This document shows, in pieces, positions 44,218 to 52,599 of a stretch of DNA of 64,000 bases. The notes under the pieces are model-generated. The model saw nothing but the letters and a program-made list of their open reading frames with translations. It did no database searches and was not told the DNA's origin. The translations under genes were made by a program, and so were the position numbers. Source of the stretch: Mycolicibacterium sp. lyk4-40-TYG-92 (GTDB lineage Bacteria > Actinomycetota > Actinomycetes > Mycobacteriales > Mycobacteriaceae); assembly GCF_030209435.1 (NCBI RefSeq), contig NZ_JARVRX010000008.1, positions 1 to 64,000 of the forward strand, in the 5' to 3' direction. How positions within the stretch are numbered: position 1 is the stretch's first letter; the number at the start of each line of letters is the position of its first letter.

Positions 44218-44904
44218 GTGACGGACGACAACACCGCCGACGGGCCGTTGTCCGACCCCACCCAGATCTTCGGGCAACCGTCTGACGACGAACCCAAGAC
44301 CAGCTTGATCCGCCGCGCCCCGACCGGCGCGATCCCGATCGTGCAGCCCGCGGACGACAGCGCGCCGGCGACCAGCATCATCCGACGCACGCCGACGGGA
44401 GCCATCCCCGTCGCCGATGCTCCGCAGACCAGCATCATCGAGCCCGCGGCCACCGGTCTGATCCTGCCCGGGCTGGTCGAACCCGAAACGCCGGGAACCG
44501 CCAACATCGCGGCGCCGAGTAAGCCGAAGCCGCCGCCCGGCCCGTTCGCCGCGTCCGCCACCGCCACGGCCTGCATCTTGAGTGGCTGGGCCACCGCCGT
44601 CATTGCCACCTCACTGATCTCTGGGTGGTGGCGTACCGATCCCCTGTTCTGCGTCGCCATCGGCTTCCTCGCCGCGGTCGGCTGCGGCGCCACCATCGGC
44701 GGCCAGATCGCAGTGCTGCTACGCCACCGGACCGGACGCATGCTCGTGGTGGTCGGCGCCCTGGTGACCCTGGTGATCTTCGCCAGCTTGTTCGTCGCCG
44801 GGGCGAAACTGCCGCCGATCGTCTACGGCATCCCGGTGTTGCCCATCACGAGCATGGTGCTCGCGATGCTGCCGGTCACCGGGCGCTGGTGCACCAAGAC
44901 CTGA
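44218..44904 (+). CDS. membrane protein with repeated TSIIRR-PTGAIP tail
   Basis: 228 aa, GTG start 3 nt after the M23 gene, so probably co-expressed. The N-terminal 110 residues are disordered and contain three related units: TSLIRRAPTGAIPIVQPADD, TSIIRRTPTGAIPVADAPQ and TSIIEPAATGLILPGL. Four transmembrane helices follow (about 112-222). The repeated Thr-x-Ile-Arg-Arg and Pro-Thr-Gly units could be kinase targets, which is inference. Function unknown. Confidence 0.75.
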   Translation: MTDDNTADGPLSDPTQIFGQPSDDEPKTSLIRRAPTGAIPIVQPADDSAPATSIIRRTPTGAIPVADAPQTSIIEPAATGLILPGLVEPETPGTANIAAPSKPKPPPGPFAASATATACILSGWATAVIATSLISGWWRTDPLFCVAIGFLAAVGCGATIGGQIAVLLRHRTGRMLVVVGALVTLVIFASLFVAGAKLPPIVYGIPVLPITSMVLAMLPVTGRWCTKT

Positions 44905-44986
44905 GCTTGAATACCCTGTCTCCCAACGTATTCGGAGACCCTGGCGCAGATGACGGACTTGTCGCCACGACGGCTGCGCGGACCCA

Positions 44987-45022
44987 CCCGAGTCAGAGCT
45001 TCTGGGCCAGCGCGTGGTCGTG
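44987..45022. repeat. remnant copy of the uvrD1 3' end
   Basis: CCCGAGTCAGAGCTTCTG is identical to 46477-46494, the end of uvrD1. The next 18 bases match at 14 positions. Read on the minus strand it encodes HDHALAQKL-stop, versus HNHAPVQKL-stop in the intact gene. The copy adjoins the MFS stop codon. Confidence 0.8.
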
Positions 45023-45023
45023 G

Positions 45024-46205
45024 TCATCGGATCACCTGGCCGCTGCGCGGAGCGATGATTCGCAGCAGCGGCAGGGCGATGAGCAACGCGAGCCCGACCA
45101 GGAGGCTGCTGACCCATACCGGGCCGACGGCGCCCGCCTGAGTGTCCAAGGTCGCGGCGGCAACGACCGGGCCGCCGGCTGCGCCGATGTTCAGCGCCGC
45201 GGTGGCATACGCCCCGCCCATGGTGGGGGCGCCCGCCGCCTCGTAGAGCACCCTGGCGATCAGCGTGCTGCCCACGGCGAAGGACAATGCGCCCAGGACA
45301 AACACCAGCAGCAGCAGCGCAAGAGGGCGAGTAGCGAGGGCCGCCAACGCCAGCCAGCCGAGCAGTAGCGCTGGGCCGCCGACGCCGATCCCGATGCCGG
45401 GACGCCGATCCGAGAGCCGCCCCGCGACGGTGACACCCACGAACGACCCAAAGCCGAAGAGCACCAGGGCAACCGAGATCCATAGCTCCCCCAAGCCGGC
45501 AGTATCGGTCACGATCGGCCCCAGGAAGGTGAAGGTGGCGAAGGTTCCAGCATTTACCAAGGCCCCGAGCAGCATGACCAAGGCAAGTCTGATCGCCCCC
45601 AACTGGGCGATCTCGGTCCGCAAAGAGCAGCCGGCCGACGTGTCCTGACTGGCCGCACCGGCACGGGCCGGAACAGCCTTCATGATGCCGACGGCAGCGG
45701 GAAGGCACAGAAGCGCGATCGCCCAAAATGTTGCCCGCCAGTCGAGGAGGGCCCCGAGTAACGCGCCGCCCGGCACCCCGGCGATGGTGGCCACCGTGGT
45801 ACCCGAAAGCAGCACTGCCAGCGCCCGCCCCTTTTGGTCGGCCGGCACGAGCGTGGCCGCCGCACTCAGCGCAACGGCCAGAAAGCCCGCGTTGGCCAGG
45901 GCAGCTATTACCCGGGTGACCAGCAGCATCACAAAACTTGTTGTAAGAGCGCCCACGACATGCGTGACGGCGAACAGCAGCACGAAGCCCAGCAGACTTA
46001 CTCGGGACGGCCACCGGCGCGCAAGCGCCGCCATCAGCGGCGCGCCGACGACCATCCCGACGGCGAACGCCGAGATGAGGGTCCCCGCGGCTCCGACCGA
46101 CACGCCGAAACTGACGGCGATATCCGGCAGCAGGCCGGCGAGCATGAACTCCGATGTACCCATGGCGAAGACCGCCAGGGCAAGCAGGTATAGCGAAAGA
46201 GGCAT
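45024..46205 (-). CDS. MFS drug exporter, Cmx/CmrA-like
   Basis: 393 aa with 12 predicted transmembrane helices. MPLSLYLLALAVFAMGTSEF, AGLLPDIAVSFGVSVGAAGT, SGTTVATIAGVPGGALLG and GAPTMGGAYATAALNIGAA closely resemble the actinobacterial chloramphenicol exporter Cmx as I recall it. CGGAG lies 7 nt before the ATG. A leaderless 21-codon ORF and a hairpin precede it, suggesting attenuation. It lies between two copies of the uvrD1 3' end and has no counterpart I know at this site in M. tuberculosis, so it was probably acquired. Actual drug specificity is not shown. Confidence 0.88.
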   Translation of the reverse strand: MPLSLYLLALAVFAMGTSEFMLAGLLPDIAVSFGVSVGAAGTLISAFAVGMVVGAPLMAALARRWPSRVSLLGFVLLFAVTHVVGALTTSFVMLLVTRVIAALANAGFLAVALSAAATLVPADQKGRALAVLLSGTTVATIAGVPGGALLGALLDWRATFWAIALLCLPAAVGIMKAVPARAGAASQDTSAGCSLRTEIAQLGAIRLALVMLLGALVNAGTFATFTFLGPIVTDTAGLGELWISVALVLFGFGSFVGVTVAGRLSDRRPGIGIGVGGPALLLGWLALAALATRPLALLLLVFVLGALSFAVGSTLIARVLYEAAGAPTMGGAYATAALNIGAAGGPVVAAATLDTQAGAVGPVWVSSLLVGLALLIALPLLRIIAPRSGQVIR

Positions 46206-46316
46206 CAGAAACTCCGAGGTGAGAGAGAGCGAGAAGAAAACGTCTCGTCACCGCGGCCAGCGCCCGAGGGTGCGCAAATGCCCGTCCGGCATCGCTGCCA
46301 GGAACGGGTTACGAAC

Positions 46317-46382
46317 TCAGTGGTTCAGGGGGCTGACGGCGTGACCGAAAGCCCCCACCTTGGATGCCTCAGGGCTCGACAT
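46317..46382 (-). CDS. leader ORF upstream of the MFS gene
   Basis: A 21-codon ORF, MSSPEASKVGAFGHAVSPLN plus His, starting ATG at 46380-46382. A promoter with TTGCGT-18-TAGCGT ends 7 nt before the ATG, so the mRNA should begin at the start codon. The ORF spans a GGGGGCT/AGCCCCC hairpin. It is a candidate ribosome-sensing leader peptide for the exporter. Confidence 0.55.
   Translation of the reverse strand: MSSPEASKVGAFGHAVSPLNH
46328..46356 (-). promoter_or_regulatory. hairpin overlapping the MFS leader ORF
   Basis: GGGGGCT and AGCCCCC form a 7-bp stem with a 15-nt loop inside the leader ORF. A ribosome stalled on early leader codons would prevent it forming, the logic of antibiotic-induced attenuation. 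No second structure was resolved with certainty. Confidence 0.45.
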
Positions 46383-46389
46383 GGCGCGA

Positions 46390-46419
46390 ACGCTACTCAA
46401 ATCACTCGTCGTCACGCAA
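46390..46419 (-). promoter_or_regulatory. leaderless promoter of the MFS leader ORF
   Basis: On the minus strand TTGCGT (46414-46419), an 18-nt spacer and TAGCGT (46390-46395) are followed after 7 nt by the leader ATG. Confidence 0.6.
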
Positions 46420-46476
46420 TCGGATTTCAGCAGCGAACCAGACCACGTCTCGCCGACAGTCGTCCTTGTCGACGGG

Positions 46477-46512
46477 CCCGAGTCAGAGCTTCTGCACCGG
46501 CGCGTGGTTGTG
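46477..46512. repeat. uvrD1 3' end, partner of the copy at 44987
   Basis: This is the native end of uvrD1 plus 6 bp downstream. It forms direct repeats of 32/36 identity with 44987-45022, bracketing the MFS gene and its leader. Confidence 0.8.
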
Positions 46513-48822
46513 CATCAGTTTGACCCGGCCGGAGCTGCCGAAGTCGATGAGCGACATGGCCGATTCACCGACGCCACTGACCTCCTCGACGCGCCCCAGG
46601 CCGTACTTGTCGTGCGTAACGCGGTCACCCGGCGCGAGCACGACGAGCGGCTTGTTGCGGTTCGGGGCCGGCCGCGTCGGCGACGGACGGCCACCACCCA
46701 GACCACCACCTGATCCGCCCGAGCCGTAGCGGCTGGGCGCCGACAACGACGGCGGCGGCTCGACACGGCGCCAGTCGATCAACTCTTGCGGAATCTCTTG
46801 CAGGAAACGCGATTCCGGGTTGAGCATGGGCTGCCCCCACGACGACCGCACCTTGGCGCGGCTGAGGTACAACCGCTGGCGGGCCCGCGTGATACCGACG
46901 TAGGCCAGCCGGCGTTCCTCGGACAGCTCGGTGGGATCGCCGAGGGCGCGCATGTGCGGGAACATGCCGTCTTCCCAGCCGGTCACGAACACCACCGGGA
47001 ACTCGAGGCCCTTTGCGGTGTGCAGCGTCATCATGGTGACGACGCCGTCGCCGCCTTCGGGGATTTCGTCGGCGTCGGCCACCAACGAGACCCGTTCCAG
47101 GAAAGCGGCCAACGCTCCGGTGTCGGGGACGTCCTCGTCGAGTTCCTCTTCCTGTAATGCCTGCGCGTTGGCCAGGTCGGTGCTGAATTCGTGTGCGACA
47201 CTGACTAATTCGTTCAGGTTGTCCAGCCGCGCCTGGTCCTGCGGATCGCTGGACGCTTCCAGTTCCCGACGGTAGCCCGTGCGGTCCAGCACCGTCTCGA
47301 CCAGGTCGCCCAATTCGCCGTCGAGCCCGCCGCGCAGGCTGTCCATGAGCTCGACGAAGCTGGCGATCGCTTTCTCCGAGCGGGAGTTCAGCATCGGCAC
47401 CCGGCCCTCGGCGGCGGCCTGCAGCGCGTCACTGAAGCTGGCGCCGGTGTTCTCGGCGTACACCGCGACACAGGCTTCAGCGCGGTCGCCGATGCCCCGG
47501 CGCGGGGTGTTGAGGATGCGCCGCAGGCTCACCGCGTCGCCCGGGTTGTCCAGCACCCGCAGGTACGCGACGATGTCGCGAATCTCTTTGCGCTCGTAAA
47601 AGCGCATGCCCCCAACGACTTTGTACGGGATCCCGGCCCGGATGAAGATGTCTTCCACCGACCGGGACGAATTGTTGGTGCGGTAGAACACCGCGATGTC
47701 GCCGTAGCTGAACTTGGTGTCGATCCCGCTGCCCCTGGTGGTCAGCGTGTCGATCTCCTCGGCGATGAACCGCGCCTCGTCGTGCTCGTTGTCGGCGACG
47801 TAGCCGACGATCAGCTCGCCCTCGCCCGCATCGGTCCACAGCTTCTTGTCGCGGCGGCCGGCGTTGCGGCTGATGACCCCGTTGGCGGCCGACAGGATGT
47901 TCTGCGTGGAGCGGTAATTCTGTTCCAGCAGAATGGTTTTCGCGTTCGGGAAGTCGCGCTCGAAATCCTCGATGTTGCGGATGGTCGCGCCGCGGAACGC
48001 GTAGATGGACTGGTCGGCGTCACCCACGACGCACAGTTCGGCCGGCGGGACGTCGTCCGCGCCTTCGGGCGCGTGATGCCCGGCGAGCTCGCGCACCAGC
48101 ACGTACTGGGCGTGGTTGGTGTCCTGGTACTCGTCGACCAGGATGTGCCGGAAGCGCCGCCGGTAGTACTGCGCGATCTGCGGGAAGCTCTGCAGCACAG
48201 CGACGGTCTCGCCGATCAGGTCGTCGAAGTCCATGGCGTTCGCGGCCCGCAGCCGGCGCTGGTATTCGCCGTAGACCTCGGCGACGATCTTCGGGAGGTC
48301 CTCGTCGGCCTCCGACGCCTCCGAGGCGGCCTGCAGCGGGTCGATCAGTTCGTTCTTCAGGTTCGAGATCGCCGTCGCCAGCATGCGCGGCGAGTACCGC
48401 TTGACGTCGAGGTTCAGATCCTTGCCGACCATCATCAGCAGCCGGCGCGAATCGTCCGCGTCGTAGATGGAGAAGTTGGAGTTCAGCCCCGGCAGCAGCG
48501 AGGCCTGGTTCCGGAGGATGCGGACGCACGTGGAGTGGAACGTCGACACCCACATGGACTTGGCGCGCGGGCCGATCAACTGGACCACGCGCTCCCGCAT
48601 CTCGGCGGCGGCCTTGTTGGTGAACGTGATGGCCAGGATCTGGCCGACGCCGACGTCGCGGTTGGCCAGCAGGTAGGCGATGCGCCGGGTCAGCACCGCC
48701 GTCTTGCCCGAGCCCGCGCCGGCCACGATCAGCAGCGGCGAACCCTCGTGCAGCACAGCTGCACGCTGCTGCGGGTTGAGGCCGTCCAGGAGCTGATCGA
48801 TGTCGGGGGCTGTACTCGTCAT
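46483..48822 (-). CDS. uvrD1: ATP-dependent DNA helicase UvrD1/PcrA
   Basis: 779 aa SF1A helicase. Walker A is GAGSGKT (35-41). Motif II region (LVDEYQDTN), motif III (GDADQSIYAFRGA), VVGGMRFYERKEIRD, TLHTAKGLEFPVVF and LAYVGITRARQRLYLSRA are in order. The C-terminal tail, rich in Ser/Gly, ends in a Tudor-like domain (LAPGDRVTHDKYGLGRVEEVSG) that in mycobacteria contacts RNA polymerase or Ku. It unwinds DNA in repair. Its 3' end is duplicated at 44987. It is divergent from the chorismate mutase leader. Confidence 0.97.
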   Translation of the reverse strand: MTSTAPDIDQLLDGLNPQQRAAVLHEGSPLLIVAGAGSGKTAVLTRRIAYLLANRDVGVGQILAITFTNKAAAEMRERVVQLIGPRAKSMWVSTFHSTCVRILRNQASLLPGLNSNFSIYDADDSRRLLMMVGKDLNLDVKRYSPRMLATAISNLKNELIDPLQAASEASEADEDLPKIVAEVYGEYQRRLRAANAMDFDDLIGETVAVLQSFPQIAQYYRRRFRHILVDEYQDTNHAQYVLVRELAGHHAPEGADDVPPAELCVVGDADQSIYAFRGATIRNIEDFERDFPNAKTILLEQNYRSTQNILSAANGVISRNAGRRDKKLWTDAGEGELIVGYVADNEHDEARFIAEEIDTLTTRGSGIDTKFSYGDIAVFYRTNNSSRSVEDIFIRAGIPYKVVGGMRFYERKEIRDIVAYLRVLDNPGDAVSLRRILNTPRRGIGDRAEACVAVYAENTGASFSDALQAAAEGRVPMLNSRSEKAIASFVELMDSLRGGLDGELGDLVETVLDRTGYRRELEASSDPQDQARLDNLNELVSVAHEFSTDLANAQALQEEELDEDVPDTGALAAFLERVSLVADADEIPEGGDGVVTMMTLHTAKGLEFPVVFVTGWEDGMFPHMRALGDPTELSEERRLAYVGITRARQRLYLSRAKVRSSWGQPMLNPESRFLQEIPQELIDWRRVEPPPSLSAPSRYGSGGSGGGLGGGRPSPTRPAPNRNKPLVVLAPGDRVTHDKYGLGRVEEVSGVGESAMSLIDFGSSGRVKLMHNHAPVQKL

Positions 48823-48888
48823 ATCAGCTCAAACTTACCGCCGGGGTGTGACAACCCACGCATTTGCCCGGCCGCTTCACACACCTCT

Positions 48889-48918
48889 TTGCGCTGGCAC
48901 CGGCCGGGATGGCACACT
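48889..48918 (+). promoter_or_regulatory. candidate leaderless promoter of the Phe/Tyr leader
   Basis: TTGCGC (48889-48894), 18 nt, and CACACT (48913-48918) end 6 nt before the leader GTG at 48925. The -35 is close to the mycobacterial TTGCGA-like form; the -10 is weak. Confidence 0.4.
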
Positions 48919-48924
48919 CGGAAC

Positions 48925-48984
48925 GTGCTCAATGCGCAGCAGCGATTTTTCTACGGGTACCGGACGCCGGTACCCGGGGTTTAG
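48925..48984 (+). CDS. Phe/Tyr-rich leader peptide of chorismate mutase
   Basis: GTG start, 19 codons encoding MLNAQQRFFYGYRTPVPGV and then TAG. Codons 8-12 read Phe-Phe-Tyr-Gly-Tyr, the amino acids made from the chorismate mutase product. The aromatic codons (48946-48960) lead into and overlap the left arm of a 10-bp hairpin, and a terminator follows. This is the classical layout of a transcription-attenuation leader peptide. The gene was found by reading, with no protein-level support. Confidence 0.7.
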   Translation: MLNAQQRFFYGYRTPVPGV

Positions 48985-49027
48985 CTGCTTCCCTTCAGCC
49001 CCGTGGTCCGCATCCGGATCCGGGGCT
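48954..49027 (+). promoter_or_regulatory. attenuator: pause hairpin, antiterminator, terminator
   Basis: Stem 1: CGGGTACCGG (48954-48963) with CCGGTACCCG (48967-48976). Terminator: AGCCCCG (48997-49003) plus GGTCCG (49005-49010) pair with CGGATC (49015-49020) plus CGGGGCT (49021-49027), then CGTTTGTTGT. Antiterminator: CGGGGTT (48975-48981) pairs with AGCCCCG (48997-49003). The antiterminator excludes the terminator, and stem 1 competes with the antiterminator. Confidence 0.65.
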
Positions 49028-49087
49028 CGTTTGTTGTGTGAGGCCTGAATTCGGATGACACCAGAATCACCCAACAGCGAGGAAACC

Positions 49088-49348
49088 ATGTCGACCGAAA
49101 CCGAACTCCCCAACATCGACGAGCTCCGCCTGGAGATCGACGAGCTCGACGCCACCATCCTGGCGGCCGTCGCCCGTCGCACCGAGGTCTCCAAGATGAT
49201 CGGCAAGGCCCGGATGGCCTCCGGCGGCACCCGGCTGGTGCACAGCCGCGAGATGAAGGTCATCGAGCGCTACAGCGAGCTGGGACCCGAGGGCAAAGAC
49301 CTCGCCATGCTGCTGCTGCGTCTGGGCCGCGGTCGCCTCGGCCACTGA
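49088..49348 (+). CDS. cytosolic chorismate mutase, AroQ-delta type (Rv0948c-like)
   Basis: 86 aa from ATG 49088, which has GAGG 6-7 nt upstream; ATG 49055 in frame lacks this. NIDELRLEIDELDATILAAV, ARRTEVSKMIGKARMASGG and TRLVHSREMKVIERY are the three-helix AroQ fold; the end GRGRLGH is the segment used to dock on DAHP synthase. It converts chorismate to prephenate, the branch point to Phe and Tyr. A leader peptide and attenuator precede it. Confidence 0.95.
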   Translation: MSTETELPNIDELRLEIDELDATILAAVARRTEVSKMIGKARMASGGTRLVHSREMKVIERYSELGPEGKDLAMLLLRLGRGRLGH

Positions 49349-49365
49349 CGCCAGCGGCTACGGGG

Positions 49366-50814
49366 TCACGGCGTCAGGGCGATGTACTTGGTGTCGAGGT
49401 ACTCCTCGATGCCTTCGGTGCCGCCCTCGCGGCCGAATCCTGACGACTTCACCCCGCCGAACGGCGCCGCCGGATCCGAGATGACGCCCCGGTTGACACC
49501 GACCATGCCGGACTCCAGCGCCTCGGACACCCGCAGCGCCCGGTCCAGCGACTGCGTGTAGATGTAAGCGGCCAGCCCGTACTCGGTGTCGTTCGCCGCG
49601 GCGATCGCCTCGTCCTCGGTATCGAAACCCGTCACCGGTGCGACGGGCCCGAACACCTCTTCTCTGAGGATGCGGGCGTCGGCGGGCACATCCGCCAGGA
49701 CCGTGGCGGGATAGAAGTACCCCGGACCACCCGGGGCCGTGCCGCCGACGGCCACGGTCGCGCCGCGCGACACCGCGTCGGACACGAGGTCGGTGACGGT
49801 GCCGACGTGATTGGCGTTGATCAGCGGCCCGAGCGTCGCGTTCTCGTCCAGGCCGTTGCCGAGCGTGAACTCGCTCATCCGCTGCACCAGTTTCGTGGTG
49901 AACTCCTCGCGCACCGAGTTGGCGACGTGGAAGCGGTTGGCCGCCGTGCACGCCTCGCCGCCGTTGCGCATCTTGGCGAGGATCGCACCGTCGACCGCGG
50001 CATCGATGTCGGCGTCGTCGAACACCACGAACGGCGCATTGCCGCCGAGTTCCATCGACATCCGCAGCAGCTTCTCGCCTCCCTGCTGCACCAGCGCCCG
50101 GCCGACGCCCGTCGACCCGGTGAACGTCAGCTTGCGCAGCCGGCCGTCGTTCATGAGCGCGGCGGTCAACTCGCCCGGACTGGTGGTCGGCAGCACGGAC
50201 AGCACGCCCTTGGGCAGGCCGGCGTCGGCCATCAGTTTGGCCAGCAGCAGCATGGTCAGCGGGGTTTCCGCGGCGGGCTTGACCAGCATGGTGCAGCCGG
50301 CTGCCAGCGCCGGGCCGATCTTGCGGGTACCCATGGCCAGCGGGAAGTTCCACGGCGTCACCGCGTAGCAGGGGCCGACGGGCGACTTGGTGACGAGGAT
50401 GCGCCCGGTCCCGGCCGGGCTCGGGGTGTAGCGGCCGCCGATGCGCACGGCCTCTTCGGCGAACCAGCGGAAGAACTCGGCGCCGTATTTGACCTCGCCG
50501 CGACTCTCGGCGAGCACCTTGCCCATCTCGAGCGTCATCAGCGTGGCGACGTCCTCGGCGCGGGCGGTGATGGTGTCGAACACCGACCGCAGAATCTCGC
50601 CACGCTCGCGCGCCGGGGTTGCCGCCCACTCCTTCTCGACGGCCGCCGCGGCATCGAGTGCGGCGATGCCGTCCTGCGGCGTGGCGTCGGCGACGCGGGC
50701 GATGACGTCCTCGGTGGCCGGGTTGAGCACTTCGAACGTGGATTGACCGGCGCGCTCCTCACCGCCGATCCAGAGGCCAGTTGGGACAGACGACAGCAGC
50801 GCGGCGATGTCCAT
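49366..50814 (-). CDS. NAD(P)-dependent aldehyde dehydrogenase, succinate-semialdehyde type
   Basis: 482 aa. The catalytic Cys is in GGEACTAANRF and Glu in MELGGNAPF; Rossmann and substrate segments VTPWNFPLAM, KPAAETPLT, FTGSTGVGR and EEVFGPVAPV are standard. GabD-like succinate-semialdehyde dehydrogenases are the nearest group I recognise, but other aldehydes are possible. It is divergent from pgi and convergent with the chorismate mutase gene. Confidence 0.88.
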   Translation of the reverse strand: MDIAALLSSVPTGLWIGGEERAGQSTFEVLNPATEDVIARVADATPQDGIAALDAAAAVEKEWAATPARERGEILRSVFDTITARAEDVATLMTLEMGKVLAESRGEVKYGAEFFRWFAEEAVRIGGRYTPSPAGTGRILVTKSPVGPCYAVTPWNFPLAMGTRKIGPALAAGCTMLVKPAAETPLTMLLLAKLMADAGLPKGVLSVLPTTSPGELTAALMNDGRLRKLTFTGSTGVGRALVQQGGEKLLRMSMELGGNAPFVVFDDADIDAAVDGAILAKMRNGGEACTAANRFHVANSVREEFTTKLVQRMSEFTLGNGLDENATLGPLINANHVGTVTDLVSDAVSRGATVAVGGTAPGGPGYFYPATVLADVPADARILREEVFGPVAPVTGFDTEDEAIAAANDTEYGLAAYIYTQSLDRALRVSEALESGMVGVNRGVISDPAAPFGGVKSSGFGREGGTEGIEEYLDTKYIALTP

Positions 50815-50864
50815 ACACCCATCATGTACGGCGGCGTTTCCTACGTCACACTAGGGTTTGAAGC

Positions 50865-52529
50865 ATGGCTGATCACACTCCCGCTGCCGACATCTCGACC
50901 ACCACAGCCTGGAAGGCGCTCACCGCGCACCATGCCGCGGTCGAGGCGACGACGCTGCGCGACTTGTTCGCCGACGACCCGGACCGCGGCCGGGAGCTGA
51001 CGCTGACCGTCGGTGACCTGTACATCGACTACAGCAAGCACCGCGTGACCAGAGAAACCCTTGCGCTGCTGCTCGATCTGGCCCGGGCGGCCGGGCTGGA
51101 AGAGCGGCGCGACGCCATGTTCGCCGGTCAGCACATCAACACCTCCGAGGACCGGGCTGTGCTGCACACGGCACTGCGGTTGCCCCGCGGCGCCGCGCTG
51201 GTGGTCGACGGCCAGGACGTGGTCGCCGACGTGCACTCGGTGCTCGACGAAATGGGCACCTTCACCGACCGGCTGCGCAGCGGCGAGTGGACCGGGGCCA
51301 CCGGCGAGCGCATCACGACCGTCGTCAACATCGGTATCGGCGGCTCCGATCTGGGCCCGGTGATGGTCGATCAGGCCCTGCGCCACTACGCCGACGCGGG
51401 CATCTCGGCCCGGTTCGTGTCGAACGTCGACCCGGCCGACCTGGTGGCCAAACTCGACGGACTCGAGCCTGCCACAACGCTTTTCATCGTCGCCTCCAAG
51501 ACGTTCTCCACCCTGGAGACGTTGACGAACGCCACTGCCGCCCGGCGGTGGCTCGTCGCCGCGCTGGGTGAGGACGCCGTCGCCAAGCACTTCGTCGCGG
51601 TGTCCACCAACGCAAAGCTGGTGTCCGAGTTCGGAATCGACACCGCGAACATGTTCGGCTTCTGGGACTGGGTCGGCGGCCGCTACTCGGTGGACAGCGC
51701 CATCGGGCTCTCGGTGATGGCCGTCATCGGCAAGGAACGGTTCGGCGAATTCCTCGCCGGCTTCCACCTGGTCGACGAGCACTTCCGCACCGCACCGCTG
51801 GAAGCGAATGCGCCTGTCCTGCTTGGCCTGATCGGGCTGTGGTACTCGGATTTCTTTGGCGCACAAGCGCGTGCGGTGCTCCCCTACTCGAACGACCTCG
51901 CCCGGTTCGCGGCCTACCTGCAGCAGCTGACCATGGAGTCCAATGGCAAGTCGGTCCGTGCCGACGGTACCCCGGTGAGCACCGACACCGGCGAAATCTT
52001 CTGGGGTGAGCCGGGAACCAACGGCCAGCACGCCTTCTACCAGCTGCTGCACCAGGGCACCCGGCTGGTACCGGCCGACTTCATCGGCTTCAGCGAGCCC
52101 ACCGACGACCTGCCCACCGCCGACGGCACCGGCAGCATGCACGACCTGCTGATGAGCAACTTCTTCGCCCAGACGCAGGTGCTCGCCTTCGGCAAGACCG
52201 CCGAGGAAATTGCCGCCGAAGGCACCCCGGCCGACGTCGTCCCCCACAAGGTGATGCCCGGAAACCGGCCCACCACTTCGATTCTGGCGACCAAGCTGAC
52301 GCCGTCGGTGGTCGGCCAGCTCATCGCGCTGTACGAGCACCAGGTCTTCACCGAGGGCGTCATCTGGGGCATCGACTCGTTCGATCAGTGGGGTGTGGAG
52401 CTCGGCAAGACGCAGGCCAAGGCCCTGCTGCCGGTCATCACGTCCGACGCCTCACCTGCCCCGCAGTCCGACAGCTCGACCGACGCCCTGGTGCGCCGCT
52501 ACCGGGCCGAGCGCGGCCGCACCGCTTAA
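50865..52529 (+). CDS. pgi: glucose-6-phosphate isomerase
   Basis: 554 aa, matching PGI throughout: [69 protein letters not shown] and [11 protein letters not shown]. It interconverts glucose-6-P and fructose-6-P in the cytosol. TAGGGT (50852-50857) lies 7 nt before the ATG, so a leaderless transcript is likely. A long hairpin follows. Confidence 0.98.
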   Translation: MADHTPAADISTTTAWKALTAHHAAVEATTLRDLFADDPDRGRELTLTVGDLYIDYSKHRVTRETLALLLDLARAAGLEERRDAMFAGQHINTSEDRAVLHTALRLPRGAALVVDGQDVVADVHSVLDEMGTFTDRLRSGEWTGATGERITTVVNIGIGGSDLGPVMVDQALRHYADAGISARFVSNVDPADLVAKLDGLEPATTLFIVASKTFSTLETLTNATAARRWLVAALGEDAVAKHFVAVSTNAKLVSEFGIDTANMFGFWDWVGGRYSVDSAIGLSVMAVIGKERFGEFLAGFHLVDEHFRTAPLEANAPVLLGLIGLWYSDFFGAQARAVLPYSNDLARFAAYLQQLTMESNGKSVRADGTPVSTDTGEIFWGEPGTNGQHAFYQLLHQGTRLVPADFIGFSEPTDDLPTADGTGSMHDLLMSNFFAQTQVLAFGKTAEEIAAEGTPADVVPHKVMPGNRPTTSILATKLTPSVVGQLIALYEHQVFTEGVIWGIDSFDQWGVELGKTQAKALLPVITSDASPAPQSDSSTDALVRRYRAERGRTA

Positions 52530-52532
52530 CCC

Positions 52533-52591
52533 GCGAGCAGACGTAAAACTGCCGATTTCCAACGAAATTGGACAGTTTTGCGTCTGCTCGC
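52533..52591. terminator. long GCGAGC-ended hairpin after pgi
   Basis: GCGAGCAGACGTAAAACTG (52533-52551) pairs with CAGTTTTGCGTCTGCTCGC (52573-52591), with a single T/C difference that still pairs in RNA. An inner CCGATTTC/GAAATTGG stem leaves a small loop. It lies between convergent pgi and SDR genes and serves as a bidirectional terminator. Ends GCGAGC are shared with 14723-14788. Confidence 0.8.
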
Positions 52592-52599
52592 AGAGGAAC

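Noticed and set aside
44719..46251. 510-codon frame overlapping the MFS gene on the same strand
   Set aside because: It is a shifted-frame shadow of the clear 12-helix MFS protein, and its Arg/Gly-rich translation is typical of such shadows.
44987..46512. Interpretation of the uvrD1-end repeats as a transposon target-site duplication
   Set aside because: The copies differ at 4 of 36 positions and extend into coding sequence. No transposase or terminal inverted repeats are present, so recombination with a diverged allele fits better.
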